Position numbers and translations under genes: made by a program. A DNA stretch of 64,000 bases, taken from assembly GCF_964187635.1 (NCBI RefSeq), contig NZ_CAXLMO010000038.1:1-64000 (forward strand), in the 5' to 3' direction. Origin of the DNA: Seribacter sulfatis. Lineage in GTDB: Bacteria; Verrucomicrobiota; Verrucomicrobiia; Opitutales; Seribacteraceae. This document shows positions 43,488 through 52,050 of this stretch, in pieces (position 1 is the stretch's first letter; each line of letters starts with the position of its first letter). The notes under the pieces are model-generated. The model was not told the origin of the DNA. It did not search any database and saw only the letters and a program-made list of their open reading frames with translations.

Positions 43488-44765
43488 ATGGATAGATTAG
43501 AAATAATGACTGATTTGCAAACGATTATAGTGGTGTTGGCAATATGCCAATTTTTATTTGAGTATTTTCTCAAGGTTCTGAACGAGAAGCATGTGGCTAA
43601 TTTGATCGAAGCTCAACCGGAGGAATCGAAGTCATTGATGGATGACGAGACCTGGAAAAAAGCGAGTAATTATTCAATCAGTAAGAGCCGGTTTTCAAGG
43701 GTAGAAGAGATTTTTGGTTTCGTGGTCTTCTTTCCGGTGTTTTTATATGTCTTGCCCTCAGTATTTGAAATTTGGCCGGTGACTCTCCTCGATTCAGTTT
43801 GGTGGGGGGCTTTTGTGGCAACTGCATTGCTAAATGTTCTACAAATACCGGGGCTGTTTTTTGACTGGTATAATCAATTCACATTGGAAGAAAAATTTGG
43901 CTTTAATAAATCGACAAAAAAACTATGGGTTACGGATAAGGTAAAGGGAATAATTTTGGGCTTTGCTCTTTCCTACCTTCTGTTGGCATTATTGATCTGG
44001 TTGTACCGGACAATCTCAGCGGCATCGCCTGAATATTGGTGGGCCGCTGCATTTGTGGTGTTTTTTGGTATACAGCTTTTAATGATGGTACTGTACCCCA
44101 AGTTAATTCTTCCCTTATTTAATAAGTTGACCCCGTTGGAAGATGGTGAATTGAAGGATCGACTAATGGCCCTATCCGATAAGACCGGATTTAAGGCAAA
44201 TACAATTGAAGTGATCGATGGAAGTAAGCGGTCGGGGCATTCGAATGCTTATTTTACCGGTTTTGGACGATTTCGCCGAATTGTATTGTATGATACACTT
44301 ATCAAACAGATGTCTATTGAAGAGATTGAGGCGGTACTTGCCCATGAGGTGGGACATTATAAAATGGGCCATATTCCCAAGCGCTTGGTGATGTCTTTTG
44401 CGATGGGATTAGCGGGCTTCGGGTTAATGGGGTACTTGCTCGAAAGTGCCTGGTTTTATAAGGGACTGGGCTTAGATGTTAGTTTAGTTTCCTCTTTGAG
44501 TCCCTTGATTATTGGCTTATCCCTGACACTAGGCTTTTTTACCTACTGGCTCACTCCAGTCAGTAATTTATTTTCTAGAAAACACGAGTTTGAAGCCGAT
44601 CATTTTGCAAAAATTGCAGTAGGGGGGGAGGAGCCGTTAATTTCTGCCCTGAGAAAACTGTATGTCGAAAATTTATCCCATCCATTGCCTCATCCATTAA
44701 TGGCAGGATTTCATTATTCTCATCCGACCCTGCTCGAAAGAGAAGGAGCGATGAGAAAAAATTAG
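43488..44765 (+). CDS. M48/Ste24-type CAAX-protease-like membrane zinc peptidase
   Basis: 425 residues with several membrane helices. Zinc motif HEVGH is at about 286-290 and the third ligand Glu lies in SRKHEFEADHFA, as in Ste24. The N-terminal region (LIEAQPEESKSLMDDETWKKASNYSISKSRFS, then EKFGFNKST) is typical of the CAAX-protease type. Start ATG 43488; an ATG six codons later is also possible. Bacterial members probably act in membrane protein quality control. Convergent with the VanZ-like gene after 6 nt. Confidence 0.9.
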   Translation: MDRLEIMTDLQTIIVVLAICQFLFEYFLKVLNEKHVANLIEAQPEESKSLMDDETWKKASNYSISKSRFSRVEEIFGFVVFFPVFLYVLPSVFEIWPVTLLDSVWWGAFVATALLNVLQIPGLFFDWYNQFTLEEKFGFNKSTKKLWVTDKVKGIILGFALSYLLLALLIWLYRTISAASPEYWWAAAFVVFFGIQLLMMVLYPKLILPLFNKLTPLEDGELKDRLMALSDKTGFKANTIEVIDGSKRSGHSNAYFTGFGRFRRIVLYDTLIKQMSIEEIEAVLAHEVGHYKMGHIPKRLVMSFAMGLAGFGLMGYLLESAWFYKGLGLDVSLVSSLSPLIIGLSLTLGFFTYWLTPVSNLFSRKHEFEADHFAKIAVGGEEPLISALRKLYVENLSHPLPHPLMAGFHYSHPTLLEREGAMRKN

Positions 44766-44771
44766 ACTGTA

Positions 44772-45227
44772 TTACGGTGAGAGTGTACCGAATTTTCGGC
44801 ATAGGATGGAATGTGTGATTAAGCCAAGAAATACTCCTGCCAAATTCATGATCAAATCGCCAGGGGAGGGGAAACGATCGGGAATAAAAGCCTGTGCCAT
44901 TTCATTAATAATTCCATATAGCGTGGCGATATAAAATGCCTTGCACTTAAGAGCTGAAAAAAAGGAACGAATTGGTCCGAGGTACCAGGACCATAACCAG
45001 GCAAGTCCATAAAAGAGGGGCAAGTGACTTAGGTCCTGCAGCCAAAAAGGGTAAGCAAAGAGTTCCTCGGAAAAGCGGACAAAAAGTTCATTTGCATCCA
45101 GCTCCTTTAGACTGTCTGGCTTGGGGAAACCGGTGAGCACTTGTAGAAAAAAAGTATAGCCCAATGGCAGGGCAATCCAAAGCTTACTGGGTGGTGGGTT
45201 GCTCCAAAAGTGGAAAATTGTCTTCAT
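44772..45227 (-). CDS. VanZ-like membrane protein
   Basis: 151 residues with about four hydrophobic segments. The C-terminal signature IINEMAQAFIPDRFPSPGDLIMNLAGVFLG matches the VanZ family (Q...P.R.PS..D...N..G...G). VanZ-like proteins are common; teicoplanin resistance is shown for only a few, so no resistance role is claimed. Stands alone, convergent with the Ste24-type gene. Confidence 0.78.
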   Translation of the reverse strand: MKTIFHFWSNPPPSKLWIALPLGYTFFLQVLTGFPKPDSLKELDANELFVRFSEELFAYPFWLQDLSHLPLFYGLAWLWSWYLGPIRSFFSALKCKAFYIATLYGIINEMAQAFIPDRFPSPGDLIMNLAGVFLGLITHSILCRKFGTLSP

Positions 45228-45250
45228 TGCAGATTCGAAAAGATTGCTAG

Positions 45251-45265
45251 CGTAAAAACTTTACG
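45251..45265. promoter_or_regulatory. Inverted repeat in a divergent intergenic region
   Basis: CGTAAA-AAC-TTTACG, a perfect 6-bp palindrome with a 3-nt centre, in the 86-nt region between the divergent VanZ-like and FmdB-like genes. A second 5-bp repeat (AGTTA/TAACT) follows near 45,282. Candidate operator or leader hairpin; weak evidence. Confidence 0.25.
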
Positions 45266-45313
45266 TCATTGATTTGTTTTAAGTTAGTATTTAACTAGTA
45301 GAACTTTTATATT

Positions 45314-45898
45314 ATGCCAATCTATGAATTCATGAGTCGAGAGACGGGAAAGATTTATTCATTCTTTGCCCACTCCACTTCATACTCGGATAAAACGCCT
45401 GAATGCCCCGATGGAAAAAAGTATAAGATGGAAAAAGTGATGTCGGGGTTTTCGATTACCGGGAAAAAGGAAGAACCTCAGGAAATGCCCGAGCAAGATT
45501 CAGGGGAAGATCCCAATGATCCATTTGCAGGAATGGACCCCAATCAAGCAGAAAAAGTAATGAAGGAGTTGGAGGGTGCCATGGGAGGAATGGACGAAGA
45601 TAACCCAGACCCCAAACAAATGGGCCAGTTGATGCGCAAAATGTGTGAGATGACCGGGGAAACAATGGATGAACCAATGGAAGAAGTAGTACGCAAGCTC
45701 GAAGAGGGAGCCGATCCGGATGAGTTGGAAGATCGAATGGGAGATTTTTTGGGAGATGATGAACAATCGCCTGCACTGCCCGCAGGAGAAGAGGGCGCCT
45801 CACAAGAAACGATCAAGTCGAGATTGAAGAAGTTGATGAAGGCAAAAATCATTCGCGACCCAGAACTTTATGAATTTTCAGACTACCTAAAAAATTGA
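45314..45898 (+). CDS. FmdB-like N-terminal domain protein with acidic tail, zinc-knuckle cysteines lost
   Basis: 194 residues. The first 50 (MPIYEFMSRETGKIYSFFAHSTSYSDKTPECPDGKKYKMEKVMSGFSI) follow the FmdB zinc-ribbon pattern MPIYEFxCxxCG...F...CP.CG, but only one Cys is kept, so zinc binding is unlikely. The rest is Met/Glu/Asp/Pro-rich, low complexity and probably helical or disordered, ending in a conserved-looking basic helix (ETIKSRLKKLMKAKII). Function unknown. Its stop overlaps the lipoprotein start. Confidence 0.72.
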   Translation: MPIYEFMSRETGKIYSFFAHSTSYSDKTPECPDGKKYKMEKVMSGFSITGKKEEPQEMPEQDSGEDPNDPFAGMDPNQAEKVMKELEGAMGGMDEDNPDPKQMGQLMRKMCEMTGETMDEPMEEVVRKLEEGADPDELEDRMGDFLGDDEQSPALPAGEEGASQETIKSRLKKLMKAKIIRDPELYEFSDYLKN

Positions 45899-46311
45899 GA
45901 GATTTCTGTACTCGATTTCTCCCACCTGTCTGGATCTCTTTGCTGCTCTCTTGCGGAGAGGATATTAAAGAAGAAACTCCCCGAGAAATTCCAACTGAAT
46001 GGATCGGAAAGGAAGAAGATTTTCAAAAAGAATTTATAGTCGAACCTGATGATAATCTCACAATTCTTTTGCACCGGGAAAGTGCAGTTCCGTTTGCAGG
46101 TAAGTTAGAAAGAAACGGATCTAAATTAAATACAATTCAAACATTTGACGGTGGTCGCTTGAACGGAAAGAGTATTAAAAAATCAAAAGACGGTTCTTGG
46201 GTGGAAGCAAATTACTTGGACGGACGGCTTCATGGAGAAATGATCTTTTATGGGAAAAATGGAAAAATAAGATCCACACTGCGTTATGAGAAGGGAATTT
46301 TAACCAAGTGA
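45895..46311 (+). CDS. Short lipoprotein with MORN/YwqK-like repeats
   Basis: 138 residues from TTG 45895, overlapping the FmdB-like stop (TTGA). The N-terminus MRDFCTRFLPPVWISLLLSCGED gives a signal peptide with lipobox LLSC; any later start would lose it. C-terminal repeats include GGRLNGKSIKKSKDGSWVEANYLDGRLHGEMIFYGKNGK. Same architecture as the 27,205 lipoprotein, though shorter. Probably co-transcribed with the FmdB-like gene. Role unknown. Confidence 0.68.
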   Translation: MRDFCTRFLPPVWISLLLSCGEDIKEETPREIPTEWIGKEEDFQKEFIVEPDDNLTILLHRESAVPFAGKLERNGSKLNTIQTFDGGRLNGKSIKKSKDGSWVEANYLDGRLHGEMIFYGKNGKIRSTLRYEKGILTK

Positions 46312-46332
46312 AATAATGTGTAATTCAAAATT

Positions 46333-47913
46333 TTATTGATTGGTCGTTTTAATAAAAGCCCGGGTAGCTCGTTTTGCACGTTTCACATTTTGAGAGGGCT
46401 TGTCTTCTTCATCTGTTTCTAATGGAAGAAATAAGAAAAATGTAGTCCCTTTTCCCTTCATCGTTGAAAATCCAATTAATCCATTGTGATCTTCGATGAA
46501 AATTTTGGCATTATATAACCCAAATCCTGAACCGCCTCCTGAAGACTTTGAAGTAATGAATGGATCAAACAGGTTTTTCTCAAGTTCTGAAGGAATACCT
46601 TTCCCATTATCACTTAACGCCAGTTCGGCACCTTCTGCAGGGGCGGTTGTTTTATTTCCAACGGCTCCCTTCATGATTAATTGTCCTTTTTTGACTTTCC
46701 TTAACGATATTTTAATTTTCCCTGTTCGGTCGATTGCATCCCTTGCATTGATTACTAAATTAAGTATCATCTGCCTAAAGCCAGTCTCTTCAATAAATGC
46801 CGGCATGGTCTGAGTGCCAAAATCGGTGGTTATCTTAGCACTTCTTGGTATTATAATATCTACTAAGTCCATTTGATCTTTTAGTAATAATCTCAGATCG
46901 TGAACGGTTCGTGAAGCAGCTTTCTCTCGGTGTAAATCAATAATTCTACGCACTAATTTTTGGGCCTGCATTGCACTTTTCTTAATCTGCCCCAGTCCTT
47001 TGGCCATTGGGTCGTCCTTGGCCATCATGCCATGATAAAGTTCGCTAATTGAATAAATTCCTGCCATCAGATTACTAAAGTCGTGCACTAGGCCATTTGT
47101 GAGTGTGGCCAAGCCTTCCCGCCAAACAGAGTGAGATAATCTGTGCTCGGCGATCGCTTGCCTTGTTATATCAACAAAAACTCCATCATATCCAAGAAGT
47201 TTGTTGGTCGCAGTAATTATGGGGGTACGAACATCTAATAAATAAATAATCTGGCCCGTCGGTGGAATAGTTACTCGGTAGGTAAAACTAAAGGTTTCCG
47301 GGTTTTTTCCGTTGGTATTTAATTCTTTCAAAAAGTGTTCTCTGTCCTTTTCGAATATTTTGCTTAAAAACAAGCCGCCATTACGAGCCAGTTCAGTGTG
47401 TTCGGCTGGAAATATTTTTTGGATTCCCCGTGACAAATAACTAAAGGTCATGTCCGGCCTTTGCGTAAAGAAAATCCCAGGGAAGTTGCTAATATAGTCG
47501 GATAGTCTACTTTCAGCCTTTTGAAGCCTTATCAAGGTGTTTGCCAGTGCCCGGGGGTCATTCATTAAATCGCCCATAAATGCCTTTTTTAAAGAATCAT
47601 GTGGCGCAAGGGCAGGGGACAGAGAAATTACAGAGTTGTGGGAATAACTTACATTTTGAAAGTGAATACCAACTGACGAACGGTGACTTTCTGGAGACAA
47701 GGGGAAAAAACACTCGAAGTCTTTCCGATGAAATTCTTTCGGGAGCAGGAGTGACCAACTTTTTTCTAGAGAAAGAAAAAAGGGTCGGAAGTTTTCTCCG
47801 ATTAAGTCTTTGGCTCCCTTTCCTGCCCAAGATGCAAATGCGTCGGAAACTTTTTCAATCTTTCCCTCTGGAGTTAAGCCTACTTGACAATTTTCAAAAT
47901 TTGGTGATTTCAC
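46333..47913 (-). CDS. PAS-domain sensor histidine kinase, cytoplasmic
   Basis: 526 residues, GTG start. Two PAS-like regions are suggested (about 10-100 and 135-250, the latter from RLSDYISNFPGIFFTQRP). A HisKA-like segment carries His277 in GLVHDFSN. The ATPase has the N-box Asn389 in LNLVINARDAID, the G1 box DNGKG at 435-439 and GSGFGLYNAKIF. No membrane helix, so it senses a cytoplasmic signal. No response regulator is adjacent. Its promoter region is shared with the divergent sigma-54 flagellar operon, recalling FlgS-type kinases; that link is inference. Confidence 0.85.
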   Translation of the reverse strand: MKSPNFENCQVGLTPEGKIEKVSDAFASWAGKGAKDLIGENFRPFFLSLEKSWSLLLPKEFHRKDFECFFPLSPESHRSSVGIHFQNVSYSHNSVISLSPALAPHDSLKKAFMGDLMNDPRALANTLIRLQKAESRLSDYISNFPGIFFTQRPDMTFSYLSRGIQKIFPAEHTELARNGGLFLSKIFEKDREHFLKELNTNGKNPETFSFTYRVTIPPTGQIIYLLDVRTPIITATNKLLGYDGVFVDITRQAIAEHRLSHSVWREGLATLTNGLVHDFSNLMAGIYSISELYHGMMAKDDPMAKGLGQIKKSAMQAQKLVRRIIDLHREKAASRTVHDLRLLLKDQMDLVDIIIPRSAKITTDFGTQTMPAFIEETGFRQMILNLVINARDAIDRTGKIKISLRKVKKGQLIMKGAVGNKTTAPAEGAELALSDNGKGIPSELEKNLFDPFITSKSSGGGSGFGLYNAKIFIEDHNGLIGFSTMKGKGTTFFLFLPLETDEEDKPSQNVKRAKRATRAFIKTTNQ

Positions 47914-48098
47914 TAGAAATTCAAGTAAACATTAAATTACCGCTGAAGAAAAGAGAGAACGACGGCTGAGAGCAAAACAAGAGATTTATTCCTATCTCGG
48001 AAAAAAATGCTAGGTTTAAAATCAATTTGCTACACTTCATTTCGATAATTCTAAGGATTTATTCCTTTAGACTCTTAGTTTAAGGCGGAAATACTATT

Positions 48099-48114
48099 TG
48101 GCACAAGTATTGCA
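48099..48114 (+). promoter_or_regulatory. Sigma-54 (RpoN) promoter of the flagellar operon
   Basis: TGGCAC-AAGTA-TTGCA matches the -24/-12 consensus with invariant GG and GC spaced by exactly 10 nt. The predicted start is about 12 nt after the -12 GC, near 48,125, only about 3 nt before the flgB ATG at 48,128. The TTG at 48,098 is upstream of the promoter and cannot be the start. A palindrome TGCCA-CA-TGGCA spans the flgB start codon (48,120-48,131). Confidence 0.8.
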
Positions 48115-48127
48115 TTGTGTGTGCCAC

Positions 48128-48517
48128 ATGGCAGTCGTACTCGATAATTTATATAGTCAGGAGAATTACCTAATCTCCAAAAAACTCCTTGATGCAACTC
48201 ATTTGCGTCACGAGGCACTTTCTAACAATATTGCGAATGTAGAAACGCCTGGTTTTAAAAGAAGAGACTTGCCTAAGACTTTTTCGGTTGAACTGAGAAG
48301 AGCAGTGGATAGGAGCGATTTTCGTCGGGTGAAAGGACTCCTTCCTCGAAGTGTAGAAGACCGTCAGGCTAAACCCGTACGGATGGATGGCAATACGGTA
48401 CAAATCGACGAAGAAATGCTCGCGATGAACCGTAACGCCTTAAATTATGAATATCTGACTGGTGCAGTAGGTGGTTCCATTAAGGAATTAAACAAAGCAA
48501 TTAGAGGGCGCGTCTAA
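48128..48517 (+). CDS. flgB: Flagellar basal-body rod protein FlgB
   Basis: Proximal rod subunit. 129 residues from ATG 48128. The rod signature RHEALSNNIANVETPGFKRRDL and a C-terminal coiled helix (EEMLAMNRNALNYEYLTGA) are present. First gene after the sigma-54 promoter. Its message appears almost leaderless, which decides the start. Confidence 0.93.
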   Translation: MAVVLDNLYSQENYLISKKLLDATHLRHEALSNNIANVETPGFKRRDLPKTFSVELRRAVDRSDFRRVKGLLPRSVEDRQAKPVRMDGNTVQIDEEMLAMNRNALNYEYLTGAVGGSIKELNKAIRGRV

Positions 48518-48528
48518 AATATTTTATT

Positions 48529-48969
48529 ATGAGTATGAATCTAATACCGGGGATCGAATCAACTGGCAGTGCATTATCTGCGGAGAAGATCAGGCTTGAA
48601 ATTATCGCCCAAAATATAGCAAACTCGAACACTACACAGGATGCTTCGGGAAATGTATATAAAAGAAAAGAGGTTTCCTTTGAAGAATTTATCAAAACTC
48701 CCGAGCGAAGAGTCCCTGGTTTTGTGGATGAAAATCTTTATCAAGGAGTTCGAGTCACTGATGTGTTTGATGACCAAACCCCAGGTCGAATGATCTTCAA
48801 CCCTGGCCATCCTCATGCAAATGAAGATGGTATGGTCGAAATGCCCAATGTGGATGTGTCCCGCGAAATGATTGATTTAATAAGTGCTTCACGTGCGTAT
48901 GAGGCTAATTTAACTGTTGTCAAAACTTCCCGTCGATTAGCCCAGCAAGCTCTCGCGATCGGTCGATAA
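48529..48969 (+). CDS. flgC: Flagellar basal-body rod protein FlgC
   Basis: Rod protein, 146 residues. N-terminal rod signature LEIIAQNIANSNTTQDASG and C-terminal signature MPNVDVSREMIDLISASRAYEANLTVVKTS are present. An ATG two codons later is an alternative start. 11 nt after flgB. Confidence 0.94.
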   Translation: MSMNLIPGIESTGSALSAEKIRLEIIAQNIANSNTTQDASGNVYKRKEVSFEEFIKTPERRVPGFVDENLYQGVRVTDVFDDQTPGRMIFNPGHPHANEDGMVEMPNVDVSREMIDLISASRAYEANLTVVKTSRRLAQQALAIGR

Positions 48970-48977
48970 TTTATATT

Positions 48978-49394
48978 GTGAACGAAATATCATCACTTCC
49001 TAGTCTGAGCGACCTGCTCACACAAAATTCTAATCTACAGGCCAACAAGCAACTCGACCGTTTTGCCAAAACGAGTGAATTGGGTCAAGGCTTTGGTGCG
49101 AAAGAAGCGCAGCAAACTAACGGTGTTGATTTTGTTCCAATTGATAAAACTTCCCCAACCGATCGAGTTACTGCGCCCGGTTTCTCTCAAATGTTTGAAA
49201 ACTTTGTTAAAGGGGTTGATCAAAAGAAGAAAATTTCAGCCCGTGAAACTCAGGATCTTATTCTCGGGAAATCTGATAACATCCATGAAGCAGTTGTTAA
49301 ATCACAGGAAGCAGGTGTGGCATTTAATTTGATGATCGAAGTACGAAATAAACTGGTTGAGTCCTACAAAGAATTAATGAGGATGCAAGTTTAG
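48978..49394 (+). CDS. fliE: Flagellar hook-basal body complex protein FliE
   Basis: Joins the MS-ring to the rod. 138 residues from GTG 48978, slightly longer than usual. The C-terminal signature is HEAVVKSQEAGVAFNLMIEVRNKLVESYKELMRMQV. The N-terminal part is variable. 8 nt after flgC, 25 nt before fliF. Confidence 0.92.
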   Translation: MNEISSLPSLSDLLTQNSNLQANKQLDRFAKTSELGQGFGAKEAQQTNGVDFVPIDKTSPTDRVTAPGFSQMFENFVKGVDQKKKISARETQDLILGKSDNIHEAVVKSQEAGVAFNLMIEVRNKLVESYKELMRMQV

Positions 49395-49419
49395 TGTTCA
49401 GTCACTTTAGTTAATTTAT

Positions 49420-50988
49420 ATGAAAGAACGATTTAGTAAGCTTGCCGAACTTTGGAACGGCTTGAATTCAAGCAGAAAATTAACCCTCGTCGTAGCCGTA
49501 GGTGGAATTTTGCTTTTGAGTGTTGGTATTCTCTCTTGGTCAGGTGGAGGCACTTCAATGAGAGTTTTGGTAAGCGGAGCTGATGCCGATGACCTAAGTG
49601 ATGTGGTTGATGTGTTAAGATCAAATCAAGTCGAATTCGAGTACAGTGAGAATGGTGACACAATATTAGTACCTGAAGACAAACGTGCAGCTATGAGAAT
49701 GGAACTTGCAATGAAAGGTCTTCCAAGAAGCGGTGATGTGGGTTTTGAAATTTTTGATGAAGGAAATTTTGGGATTAGTGATTTCGTGCAGCGGACAAAT
49801 CACACACGCGCCATTCAAGGCGAATTACAGAGAACTATTGCAATGATGGATTCGATTAAGTCGGCAAAAGTATTTATTGTTAAACCAGAAAATAATCTTT
49901 TGCTCAGCGAAGATCCTAATGATAGACCAAGTGCGTCAGTTTATGTAGATACCGGTGGAAGTACGCTTGACAAGGCCAATGTAAATGCAATTCAGTTTCT
50001 TGTATCCAATGCCAACAAGGGAATTAATAAATCGAATGTAGCGGTGATGGATAATCAAGGGAATCTTCTTTCTGAACAGGGAGAATCTAGCGGTGCAGCA
50101 GGTATCGCGGGTCAGATGATGAAGGCCTATGAAGCACAGGAACGCCGATTGGAAACAAAGATTGAAACTATGCTTGCTAAAACAGTCGGAAGGCAAAATG
50201 TGATTGCACGAGTTTCAGTGAATTTAGATACCAAATCAATGACAGAATTGGATGAAAAGTTTGATCCTGACGGCCAAGTTCCACGAACTTCGACCACCGA
50301 TAAGGATATGGCTACCACTGTCGAGACACAGCCACAAAATAACGCAACAGGAATGGGTGCTAATGTTCCTAATGTTAGTCAGGATGCGACACAACAAGAC
50401 CCCATAATGGCAAAAAGTGATGAGTCCAGAGAGTCTAAAACCACAGATTTTGAGATCAGCAGGAACCTGAAAGAAACAGTGCAGGAACCGGGCTCTATTA
50501 TTAGCCGAAGCGTAGCGGTTCTTATCGCGAAGGGTGAGTCACCAAGAACTGCAGAGGATATTGATGTTATCCGAGAAGCTGTAATTAATGCAGTGGGAGC
50601 TAGATTCAACCTTGAGGAAAGCGAACTTCTTACTCATGTTTCTGTGAAAGAAGTAGTTTTTCAAGACCCAGCGATTGGCGGTATTGGGGGGGAGACATTA
50701 GATCAGTTTCAAAACTTCGTTGATAAATATGGCCCTCATGTAAAGACTCTAGTAGGTGTAATCCTAGCAATTGCATTGTTTATTGTCTTCATTACGATGC
50801 TCAAAAGATTCAAGCCCAATGAGGCTGAGGTACAAGTTTTGGATGAGGATGATCAACAACTTCTAGCTGGTACAAGAAGCCTTGGCAGTGGATTGACTCC
50901 AGAACTTCTTAACGACTTAATTCAGGAAAAACCTGACAATGTTGGAACAGCCCTCAGGAGGTATTTAGAAACGGGTTCCTCCTCCTAA
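49420..50988 (+). CDS. fliF: Flagellar MS-ring protein FliF
   Basis: Membrane ring scaffold of the basal body. 522 residues. One membrane helix near 24-44, the YscJ/FliF-like VLVSGADADDLSDVVDVLRSN region, the periplasmic ring-building part with a Gln/Asn-rich variable section (about 290-345), a second helix near 440-460 and a cytoplasmic tail that binds FliG. Normal order before fliG. Confidence 0.95.
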   Translation: MKERFSKLAELWNGLNSSRKLTLVVAVGGILLLSVGILSWSGGGTSMRVLVSGADADDLSDVVDVLRSNQVEFEYSENGDTILVPEDKRAAMRMELAMKGLPRSGDVGFEIFDEGNFGISDFVQRTNHTRAIQGELQRTIAMMDSIKSAKVFIVKPENNLLLSEDPNDRPSASVYVDTGGSTLDKANVNAIQFLVSNANKGINKSNVAVMDNQGNLLSEQGESSGAAGIAGQMMKAYEAQERRLETKIETMLAKTVGRQNVIARVSVNLDTKSMTELDEKFDPDGQVPRTSTTDKDMATTVETQPQNNATGMGANVPNVSQDATQQDPIMAKSDESRESKTTDFEISRNLKETVQEPGSIISRSVAVLIAKGESPRTAEDIDVIREAVINAVGARFNLEESELLTHVSVKEVVFQDPAIGGIGGETLDQFQNFVDKYGPHVKTLVGVILAIALFIVFITMLKRFKPNEAEVQVLDEDDQQLLAGTRSLGSGLTPELLNDLIQEKPDNVGTALRRYLETGSSS

Positions 50989-51006
50989 CTGCAAATTTTT
51001 TGAACG

Positions 51007-52050
51007 ATGGATGAAGTAACCGAAGAAGATTCCGTTTATGACCGCTACTCCCGTATGTCTAGGCATCAAAAATTGGGTCTTCTTATGATCGCCCTTGGGC
51101 CTGAAGCATCCGCAACACTCTTAAAACGTTTTGATTCCAAGGATTCTGAAGGAATCTGCAAAGAAATCGGAAACTTTCCAATTGTGGATCAAGAACTCAA
51201 GGATTGCGTGCTGGATGAATTTTCTGAAATTATTGAATCAAGTGTGAATTCAAACCTTGGTGGATTGACATTTGCCCAAAAGACCTTGGAACTTGCCCAC
51301 GGTGACTACAAAGCGAATAATATGATGAATCGAATCGCACCCGTTCGAGAATCACTTGATTTCATGGATGACATTAAAGAAATGGACTCCGGTCAGATTT
51401 ACAATGTTCTTCGCTTCGAGCAACCCCAAACGATTGCTTTTGTTCTCGCTAATGTGGATGCAGATAAAGGTTCTGAAGTTCTTCAAATGATGGCACCTAA
51501 TGTCCAGGAGCAAGTAGTGGAAAGAGTCGGTTCCATGGAGACAACTCCAATAGATCAGATTGAGGTTGTTGCTAACACATTGGGAGCAAGAATGGGCAAG
51601 AAAGGACAATCGCCTCGCGTAAAAACGGGTGGAGTAAAATCCGCCGCTGATTTACTGAATTGGTTCGACAAGGAAGAGGGCAAGGAATTACTCAAAAGTA
51701 TTGAGAAAAGAAACCCTAAATTAGGCGGTTCCATTCGACAACGGATGTTCCGTTTCGAAGACTTGGTACGTCTCAGTCCTGGTGATGTGAGTAAAGTCAC
51801 GAAAGAGGTGGATCAAGATGACTTAGTTATTGCACTTAAAAACGCTTCTCCTGAACTCAAGAAAATAATTTATTCGACTATGTCCAAGAGAGCAGTTGAG
51901 GCGCTTGAAGAACAACTTACTTTTCTTGGACCTAAACGCTTATCTGAAGTGGAATCTGCCCAAGACCGAGTGATACAAATTGTACGCGAACTCGAGGAGG
52001 ACGAGGAAATTATTCTCGATACCGGAGGAAGCGACGTTGTCGTACAATAG
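51007..52050 (+). CDS. fliG: Flagellar motor switch protein FliG
   Basis: Rotor protein coupling to the stator. 347 residues with FliG-N, middle and C-terminal domains. The C-terminal torque helix region reads FEDLVRLSPGDVSKVTKEVDQDDLVIALKNASPELKKIIYSTMSKRAVEALEEQL, keeping the charged residues, then GPKRLSEVESAQ. The 3' end overlaps fliH. Confidence 0.95.
   Translation: MDEVTEEDSVYDRYSRMSRHQKLGLLMIALGPEASATLLKRFDSKDSEGICKEIGNFPIVDQELKDCVLDEFSEIIESSVNSNLGGLTFAQKTLELAHGDYKANNMMNRIAPVRESLDFMDDIKEMDSGQIYNVLRFEQPQTIAFVLANVDADKGSEVLQMMAPNVQEQVVERVGSMETTPIDQIEVVANTLGARMGKKGQSPRVKTGGVKSAADLLNWFDKEEGKELLKSIEKRNPKLGGSIRQRMFRFEDLVRLSPGDVSKVTKEVDQDDLVIALKNASPELKKIIYSTMSKRAVEALEEQLTFLGPKRLSEVESAQDRVIQIVRELEEDEEIILDTGGSDVVVQ

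Noticed and set aside
44772..45227. Teicoplanin resistance gene
   Set aside because: VanZ-like family membership alone does not imply resistance, and no other van gene is present.
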